NCBI GenBank assembly: GCA_027021605.1
Contig: JALUUA010000286.1
Coordinates: 1-6,405 of the forward strand
Direction: 5' to 3'
Source: Candidatus Bipolaricaulota bacterium
GTDB lineage: Bacteria > Bipolaricaulota > Bipolaricaulia > RBG-16-55-9
DNA length: 6,405 nucleotides
The position numbers and the translations under genes were made by a program. The notes under the pieces are model-generated. The model saw only the letters and a program-made list of their open reading frames with translations, had not been told where the DNA came from and ran no database searches. Positions 1-4,087 of this stretch are shown here, piece after piece (the stretch's first letter is position 1; each line of letters starts with the position of its first letter).

Positions 1-171
1 CGCAACTATGTGGAGCGGCGCTTTCGGGAGTTCAAGCGGCGGATCAAGGTCTTTGACGGTTCGTTTCCCCAACATCGCAGAGATCATCGGAGCATCACCC
101 GTTGGCTGCGGATGTTCGCTTGGTTCCGCAATCATCATCTCGTCCTCAAGGAGGTTTTCTCCATTTCTTAA
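1..171 (+). CDS. C-terminal fragment of a DDE-type transposase (5' end outside the window)
   Basis: The first plus-strand frame is open from base 1 to a TAA at 169-171 and encodes 56 residues with no start codon in the window. It begins RNYVERRFREFKRRIKVFDG and ends in a Trp/Phe/His-rich helix (WLRMFAWFRNHH). The N-x-V-E-R-x-F-x-x-x-K-x-R arrangement is typical of the last catalytic block of DDE transposases. Glu5 would be the third acidic residue, followed by basic residues on the same helix. The pattern recalls IS6-like and related archaeal/bacterial elements, but the family assignment is a guess from 56 residues. The gene is convergent to rplM and its GC content is lower than that of the neighbours, most obviously in the last 50 bases. 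Whether the element is intact or a remnant cannot be judged because the 5' part is missing. Confidence 0.7.
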   Translation, partial: RNYVERRFREFKRRIKVFDGSFPQHRRDHRSITRWLRMFAWFRNHHLVLKEVFSIS

Positions 172-188
172 CGGTGCCTTCGGCATCG
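172..188 (+). other. Small hairpin immediately after the transposase stop
   Basis: The 17 bases CGGTGCCTTCGGCATCG form a 7-bp stem (one G-T pair) around a TTC loop, starting directly after the transposase TAA. On the plus strand no T-run follows (the next bases are A-rich), so it is not a classical intrinsic terminator for the transposase. It could be part of the right end of the mobile element or a 3' mRNA structure. Confidence 0.35.
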
Positions 189-203
189 GAGAGCAAATAA
201 AAT

Positions 204-232
204 AAAAGAGAGGAAAAAGGGGGGAGGGAGGA
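204..232 (+). other. 29-base uninterrupted purine run in the rplM/transposase gap
   Basis: Bases 204-232 contain only A and G, starting A-rich (AAAAGAGAGGAAAAA) and ending in G-runs of 6, 3 and 2. In the rplM transcript this is a pyrimidine-only 3' stretch that includes five consecutive U. It sits in the only intergenic stretch (172-261) between the convergent rplM and transposase genes. No coding potential is visible there. A role in termination or as an insertion boundary is possible but unproven. Confidence 0.5.
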
Positions 233-263
233 CGAAGCAGCCCGCCGGATACGGGTGTGGGCT
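212..263 (-). terminator. Possible weak terminator of rplM
   Basis: On the minus strand a hairpin spans 263-239 (AGCCC paired with GGGCT, plus an inner 3-bp CCG/CGG stem around a 4-base loop). It overlaps the rplM stop codon. It is followed by a pyrimidine-rich tract that reaches a run of five T at 216-212. The T-run starts about 22 bases after the hairpin, too far for a canonical intrinsic terminator, so this may be a weak or factor-dependent 3' end. Confidence 0.25.
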
Positions 264-732
264 ACGAGAGGAGCTCTTCGGGGAGGGGCTCCGGCTTCTG
301 GGGGCCGTGGGGGTGATCCGGGCCCGGGTAGACCTTGAGCTTCTTGAGCATCCGTCGCCCCAGGGTGGACTTGGGGAGCATCCTCCGTACGGCCTCGTAC
401 AGGGGCGCGGTCGGGTGGCGGGCGATCTCCTCCTCGAAGGTGCGCTCCCGCAGGCCGCCGGGGTAGCCCGAGTGGTGATAGTACATCTTCTGCTCGCGCT
501 TCTTGCCCGTCACCTTCACCTGGGCGGCGTTGATGACCACCACGTAGTCTCCGACGTCGACGTGGGGGGTGTAGATGGGCTTGTGCTTGCCCATCAGCAC
601 CCGCGCGATCCGGGAGGCGAGTCGCCCCAGCGTTTGGTCCTTGGCGTCGACGATGTACCACTTCCGCTCCCAGGTCTTGCCCATCTCTTCCTTCTTCATC
701 ACGATCGTCTTCTGCATTCCTTGGGTCGCCAT
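262..732 (-). CDS. rplM: 50S ribosomal protein L13 (uL13)
   Basis: This encodes 156 residues of uL13, an early-assembling protein of the large ribosomal subunit that binds 23S rRNA. The core is nearly canonical: WYIVDAKDQTLGRLAS (residues about 26-41), MGKHKPIYTPHVDVGD, VTGKKREQKMYYHHSGYPGG, MLPKSTLGRRMLKKLKVY and the closing GPDHPHGPQKPEPL. It is about 10 residues longer than the usual 142-147, mostly at the N-terminus (MATQGMQKTIVMKKEEMG). The ATG at 732 is preferred because GAGGAGG (746-740) lies 7 bases upstream. Met6 would be a homology-compatible alternative but has no good SD. It has its own promoter (813-841). The usual partner rpsI (S9) does not follow; after the stop come 90 non-coding bases and a convergent transposase fragment. 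Confidence 0.98.
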   Translation of the reverse strand: MATQGMQKTIVMKKEEMGKTWERKWYIVDAKDQTLGRLASRIARVLMGKHKPIYTPHVDVGDYVVVINAAQVKVTGKKREQKMYYHHSGYPGGLRERTFEEEIARHPTAPLYEAVRRMLPKSTLGRRMLKKLKVYPGPDHPHGPQKPEPLPEELLS

Positions 733-739
733 AATCGTT

Positions 740-746
740 CCTCCTC
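740..746 (-). promoter_or_regulatory. Shine-Dalgarno site of rplM
   Basis: GAGGAGG on the minus strand, 7 bases before the ATG ending at 732. It fixes the start at the first Met rather than at Met6. A GC-GAAA-GC mini-hairpin sequence lies just upstream of it. Confidence 0.8.
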
Positions 747-812
747 GCTTTCGCTGTCCCCTCGAAACGAAAACCGAACCGAGACCGGAGCACCGGTGGG
801 GGAGAGCGCTCC

Positions 813-841
813 ACTATAGCGAACGATCGGGGAGCTTGCAA
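813..841 (-). promoter_or_regulatory. Sigma70-type promoter for rplM
   Basis: On the minus strand, TTGCAA (841-836; 4 of 6 to TTGACA) is separated by exactly 17 bases from TATAGT (818-813; 5 of 6 to TATAAT). Transcription would start near 806, leaving a leader of about 73 bases before the rplM ATG. That leader holds ACCGG-TGCT-CCGGT, a possible 5-bp hairpin near its start. It gives rplM expression independent of the upstream genes, although no strong terminator separates them. Confidence 0.65.
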
Positions 842-845
842 TCCT

Positions 846-860
846 AACTCAACTCAACTC
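846..860 (+). repeat. Triple AACTC pentanucleotide repeat
   Basis: Three perfect tandem copies of AACTC (846-850, 851-855, 856-860), read as GAGTT on the coding strand. The right end overlaps the stop codon of the small membrane protein gene (861-859), and the left end lies 4 bases upstream of the rplM -35 box. It is a short microsatellite with no known function. Confidence 0.7.
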
Positions 861-1134
861 AAGCCCGGCGACGCTCGACCGCCAGGTAGACCAAAATCCC
901 GCCCAAGACGAGCACGAGCGTCCCCAGCACGACGATCGCCGACCAGGGGGTAAGCCCTCCGGCTGCAGCCTCGCCGATCCCCGACTCCTCTGCAGCCCCT
1001 TGCGCACGGGCCCAGAACCCGAGCAGGAAGACCCCACCCAGCCCGAGCCCGCCTCCCCTCGCGATGCGCCGGAGACGATCCACCTTCCCTCCGCCCTCCT
1101 TTCCGTCCTCCTCCTGCTCCCTTGGCTCCCTCAT
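859..1134 (-). CDS. Small single-pass membrane protein, partner of the PspA-like gene (unknown function)
   Basis: I do not recognise a named family. The 91 residues divide into a charged N-terminus rich in Glu/Gly/Arg (1-26), a moderately hydrophobic stretch (about 27-41, GGGLGLGGVFLLGFW) ending in ARAQG, a small-residue linker, and a clear transmembrane helix (about 64-84) followed by a basic ERRRA tail. The ARA|Q sequence resembles a signal peptidase I site. A start at the in-frame GTG 1083-1081 (Val18, VDRLRRIARG) would give a classical signal peptide and a 74-residue protein, with GGAGG 4 bases upstream. The longer ATG start lies one base after the stop of the PspA-like gene, with GGAAGG 7 bases upstream, which suggests translational coupling. 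The positive tail predicts the C-terminus in the cytoplasm. By position it may be a membrane anchor or sensor for the PspA-like protein (inference only). It is likely a real gene because of the spacing, SD and ordered topology. Confidence 0.7.
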   Translation of the reverse strand: MREPREQEEDGKEGGGKVDRLRRIARGGGLGLGGVFLLGFWARAQGAAEESGIGEAAAGGLTPWSAIVVLGTLVLVLGGILVYLAVERRRA

Positions 1135-1135
1135 C

Positions 1136-1870
1136 TCATTTCCTTCCCTCGTATTCCCCGCCCTCGACCCCGGGGTTCCGCTTGGGCAGCAACTCCCTCT
1201 GGAGGCGCTCGACCTCCCTTTGGAGCTCCTCCTCCTGCACTTCCGGGGGCGCCGCGAGGACCGAGGCCGACGTGTCCCGAACGGTCTCGGTCTCCCCGTG
1301 CAGCTCCTCGAGGGCTTCCAGCTGGGCTTGGATGCGGCGGATCTCCTCCTCGGCCCCGGAGACGGCCTCCTGGAGGTCGGGCATCTCGTCGGAGCTTAGC
1401 CCCAGCTGGAGCTCCCGGGCTTCGAGCTCCGCCTGGGTGGCGCGGTAGCGCAGCTCCAGCGCCTCGGCCTTGAGGCGGTAGAGCTCGAGTTGCCCCACCA
1501 GGCGCTCCTTGTGGGCTTTCAGCGCGTCCTGCTGTCTCCCCAGCGCCTCGACGGTCTCCCGCAGGCGCCGCAGCTCCTCCTCGTGGCGGAGCTTCTCCCG
1601 CAGCGCGGCCTTGGCCAGATCCACCTGGCCCAGCTTGTAGTGCTTGCGGGCCTGCTCCTCGTAGCGCTGGACCAATCTCTCCAAGCTCCGCGCCCGTCCG
1701 CGGAGCTGCTGGCGGACCTCGCCCAGCCTCAGGGCCTGCCAGCTGAGGCGGTCCATGCTCTCGAAGAGCTTCCGCTTGTGCTCCTCTAAAATCTGGAGGG
1801 GATCGCGGGGCCCCCGGCCCCGGCGTCGCAGCGCAAGCAGCCTCTTTACACGAGCCCACAGGCCCGGCAT
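1136..1870 (-). CDS. PspA/IM30 (ESCRT-III-like) family membrane-associated coiled-coil protein
   Basis: The 244-residue protein has a short amphipathic basic N-terminal helix (MPGLWARVKRLLALRRRGRG), then DPLQILEE (23-30) and a long, almost uninterrupted coiled coil to about residue 192. This is the layout of PspA/Vipp1 proteins: helix 0, a DP-x-x-x-L start, and a helical hairpin. The segment QARKHYKLGQVDLAKAAL (73-90) matches the family signature in which a helix turn reads roughly A-x-x-x-x-x-G-x-x-x-L-A-x-x-A-L. A second acidic coiled coil (about 210-228) follows a Ser/Ala/Pro linker, and the tail is disordered. PspA proteins oligomerise on the inner membrane and respond to envelope stress. 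AAAGGAG lies 5 bases before the ATG. The gene sits 21 bases after purA and 1 base before the small membrane protein gene. No PspB/C/F or sigma54 element is visible. The alternative is a generic coiled-coil protein, less likely given the DP start and the signature. Confidence 0.75.
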   Translation of the reverse strand: MPGLWARVKRLLALRRRGRGPRDPLQILEEHKRKLFESMDRLSWQALRLGEVRQQLRGRARSLERLVQRYEEQARKHYKLGQVDLAKAALREKLRHEEELRRLRETVEALGRQQDALKAHKERLVGQLELYRLKAEALELRYRATQAELEARELQLGLSSDEMPDLQEAVSGAEEEIRRIQAQLEALEELHGETETVRDTSASVLAAPPEVQEEELQREVERLQRELLPKRNPGVEGGEYEGRK

Positions 1871-1875
1871 GGGTG

Positions 1876-1882
1876 CTCCTTT
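1876..1882 (-). promoter_or_regulatory. Shine-Dalgarno site of the PspA-like gene
   Basis: AAAGGAG on the minus strand, 5 bases before the ATG ending at 1870, inside the 21-base gap after the purA stop. It shows that the PspA-like gene is translated from its own start within the purA message. Confidence 0.75.
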
Positions 1883-1891
1883 GCGATCAGA

Positions 1892-3193
1892 TCAGCGCCA
1901 GATCGTCTCCTCGAACGATCGCCCCACGGAGATGAGCGCCACGGGAACGCCCACCGCCTGCTCGACGAATTTTACGTATTCTTGAGCGTTCCCGGGCAGC
2001 TCCCGCCAGGTGCGGCAGCCCCGGATGTCCTCGGACCAGCCGGGGAGCGCCTCGTAGATGGGCTCGCACCGGCCGAGCGTCTCGGCGTCGGGGGGGAAGC
2101 GCTCGATCGTTTCCCCCTCGCAGCGATAGGCCACGGCCACCTTCAGCTCTTTCAAGCCCGTGAGCACGTCGAGCTTCATGAGCGCCAGCTCCGTGAAGTC
2201 GTTGATCCGGGCGGCGTAGCGCAGGGCCACCAAGTCGAGCCAGCCGCACCTCCGCGGCCGCCCCGTGGTCGTCCCGAACTCGTCCCAGGGGTTGGCCCCC
2301 GTCCCGCGGAGCCGCTCCCCGATCTTGCCCGTCTCCTCCGTGGGGAACGGCCCCGCGCCCACCCGGGTGGTGTACGCTTTGAGCACCCCGATCACCCGAT
2401 CCAAGCGCCTTGGGGACACCCCCGCGCCCACGCCCACCCCGCCCACCGTGGCGTGCGAGGAGGTCACGTAGGGGTACGTCCCGAAGTCGATGTCGAGGAG
2501 CGTCCCCTGCGCGCCCTCAAACAAGACCGTCTCGCCCCGGTCGAGGGCCTCGTGGAGGAGCTCGGCCGTGTGGGTAATCCCGCTCCGAAAGCCCTCAGCA
2601 ACCCGCAAGATTTCGTCCGCCAGGGCGTCCGGACGAATCCGGGCCAGCTCGTCGTTCCCGGGGTAGAGGGCCAGGAGCCGCTCGACGTTGCGCTTGAGCT
2701 TCTCGCAGAAGCGCTCCGGATGCAAAAGATCGCCTACCCGAAGCCCGCGGCGGGCGACCTTATCTTGGTAGGCGGGCCCGATCCCGCGGGCTGTGGTGTC
2801 CAGCTCGCTCTTGGCCCCCTCCAGGCGCTCCACGATGGGGTGATACGGCAAGATCAGGTGGGCCCGCTCGCTGATGTAGAGCCGAGGCTCTCGGCCCAGG
2901 GCTTGCTTCAGTTGCTCGTACTCCTGGGCGAGCGAGAAGGGCTCGATCACCATCCCGTTGGCCAGCACGCCCGCGCAGTGGGGGTGCAGCGCGCCCGAGG
3001 GGATCAAGTGGAACTTGAACTCCGAGGGACTGTCCGTTTGAGAGCCCTGTCCCTCGCCCACCACGACGGTGTGCCCGGCGTTCGTCCCGCCGTTGAAGCG
3101 CACGGCCCAGTCGGCGTCCTGCGCCAGGAGATGGGCGATCTTCCCCTTGCCCTCGTCGCCCCACTGGGCCCCGATCACCGCGATCGCCGTCAT
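1892..3193 (-). CDS. purA: Adenylosuccinate synthetase
   Basis: PurA (433 residues, normal length) catalyses IMP + Asp + GTP to adenylosuccinate, the first committed step to AMP, in the cytoplasm. GAQWGDEGKGK occupies residues 8-18, with the catalytic Asp13 and Lys16, and NGGTNAGHT at 34-42 carries His41, the same numbering as the E. coli enzyme. Further signatures are TARGIGPAYQDKVARRGLRV, FEGAQGTLLDIDFGTYPYVT (IMP loop), KAYTTRVGAGPFPTE, GTTTGRPRRCGWLD and LDVLTG near the GTP site. The stretch after His41 (GEGQGSQTDSPSEFKFHLIP) is longer than in E. coli, a surface insertion. The ATG at 3193 lies 3 bases after the birA stop. GGGAGG is about 11 bases upstream, slightly far, so coupling to birA is likely. 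No internal promoter is evident. Confidence 0.98.
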   Translation of the reverse strand: MTAIAVIGAQWGDEGKGKIAHLLAQDADWAVRFNGGTNAGHTVVVGEGQGSQTDSPSEFKFHLIPSGALHPHCAGVLANGMVIEPFSLAQEYEQLKQALGREPRLYISERAHLILPYHPIVERLEGAKSELDTTARGIGPAYQDKVARRGLRVGDLLHPERFCEKLKRNVERLLALYPGNDELARIRPDALADEILRVAEGFRSGITHTAELLHEALDRGETVLFEGAQGTLLDIDFGTYPYVTSSHATVGGVGVGAGVSPRRLDRVIGVLKAYTTRVGAGPFPTEETGKIGERLRGTGANPWDEFGTTTGRPRRCGWLDLVALRYAARINDFTELALMKLDVLTGLKELKVAVAYRCEGETIERFPPDAETLGRCEPIYEALPGWSEDIRGCRTWRELPGNAQEYVKFVEQAVGVPVALISVGRSFEETIWR

Positions 3194-3196
3194 CGG

Positions 3197-4087
3197 TTAC
3201 GGTTCCTCCCTTGTCTTTTCGCCTTGTCCTTGTCCTCTTTCGGATAAGCGCAAGCTCACGTCCTCCGCCAAGAGCTCCACCCTTCCCCCGGTGTCCCATT
3301 CTACCACGAGCCGCCCCCGGGGCGAGAGCTCGACCACCCGGGCCGGGACGGGCTCCTCCCGCTCCCTCCCCCCGTCCGCCTGCTTCTTTACCGTGACCCG
3401 ATCGCCCGGCTGCAGGAGCGAGACCTCGGGCCAGCGCTCCCGCACGAACGAAAAGCCCTCCTGCCGAAAGCGCGCGTAGTCGCGGGCGATCTCCCGAAGA
3501 GCGACCGCGTAGAAGCCCTCGAGCGGGACGGGGTGGCCTACGGCCTCCCGCAGCGAGATCGCGGGGACGCCCGGAGGCGGGGGGTTGTTCACGTTGATCC
3601 CCACGCCCGCGACCGCCCACTCCACCCGCTGGCCCTGAGCGCTCAGCTCCAGCAGAATTCCCCCGAGCTTGCGCCCCAAGAGCCAGAGGTCGTTGGGCCA
3701 CTTCACGCCCACGGGCACCTCATAGGCAGCCCTCAACGCACGAGCGAGGGAAACGCCCAGAAGCACCGAGATCCCTCCGGCGTCCGCGGGCGCGATCGGG
3801 GGCCTTAGAATTAAAGAAAACCACGCGCCGCCGGGGGGCGAGTGCCAGCCCCGCCCGCGCCGTCCCCGCCCGGCCCGCTGCTCCTCCGCGCTCGCGATCG
3901 TGCCCTCGGGCGCTCCCCTTTGAGCAAGCGTACGAGCGAGGTCCATCGTAGAAGCGACTGTGGGTTGATGGTGCCACTCCCGATAGAAGCGCTCGGGGGC
4001 GAGCGCTTCCCGAACCCGCCGGGGGTCCAAGCGCGCCGCCGGGGCCGAAGGGGAAGTAGAAGGCGGGGACGGGGGGGAAGGGCTCAT
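3197..4087 (-). CDS. birA: Biotin--[acetyl-CoA-carboxylase] ligase without DNA-binding domain
   Basis: The 296-residue enzyme makes biotinyl-5'-AMP and transfers biotin to the carrier lysine of biotin-dependent carboxylases. Visible motifs are the substrate-loop TVASTMDLA (43-51), GRGRRGRGWHSP (73-84, biotinyl-AMP loop), KWPNDL (129-134, with the conserved ligand-binding Lys129), GRKLGGILLE (138-147) and GVGINVNN (161-168). A C-terminal SH3-like domain lies around 245-285 (ARVVELSPRGRLVVEW). There is no N-terminal winged helix, so it should not act as a DNA-binding biotin repressor. Instead the first 18 residues are Pro/Ser/Ala-rich. A charged insert (QADGGREREEPVP) sits at the start of the C-terminal domain. 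The ATG at 4087 overlaps the ileS stop as ATGA. The frame stays open upstream to 4399, but that part is a shadow of ileS. Confidence 0.95.
   Translation of the reverse strand: MSPSPPSPPSTSPSAPAARLDPRRVREALAPERFYREWHHQPTVASTMDLARTLAQRGAPEGTIASAEEQRAGRGRRGRGWHSPPGGAWFSLILRPPIAPADAGGISVLLGVSLARALRAAYEVPVGVKWPNDLWLLGRKLGGILLELSAQGQRVEWAVAGVGINVNNPPPPGVPAISLREAVGHPVPLEGFYAVALREIARDYARFRQEGFSFVRERWPEVSLLQPGDRVTVKKQADGGREREEPVPARVVELSPRGRLVVEWDTGGRVELLAEDVSLRLSERGQGQGEKTREEP

Noticed and set aside
172..188. Intrinsic terminator for the transposase
   Set aside because: The hairpin is real, but no T-run follows on the plus strand, so it is listed only as a hairpin.
8..205. 65-residue plus-strand frame starting ATG at base 8
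   Set aside because: Ser/Gly/Phe-rich shadow of the frame that encodes the transposase C-terminus, which has a clear DDE signature.
307..819. 170-residue plus-strand frame antisense to rplM
   Set aside because: It opposes a nearly perfect L13 gene and runs into the rplM promoter; no motif or ribosome-binding site supports it.
1131..1859. 242-residue minus-strand frame overlapping the PspA-like gene
   Set aside because: The +1 shadow is Gly/Ala/Pro/Arg-rich without domain structure, while the adjacent frame gives a coherent coiled coil with SD and start.
1982..3247. 421-residue plus-strand open frame antisense to purA
   Set aside because: It lies opposite the well-supported purA gene and its start and end have no plausible signals. 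Long antisense frames are expected in GC-rich genes, and the translation is Pro/Gly/His-rich with no recognisable domain.
2760..3701. 313-residue minus-strand frame spanning the purA/birA junction
   Set aside because: Out-of-frame shadow of the two real genes, low complexity (Arg/Gly/Ala), no motifs.
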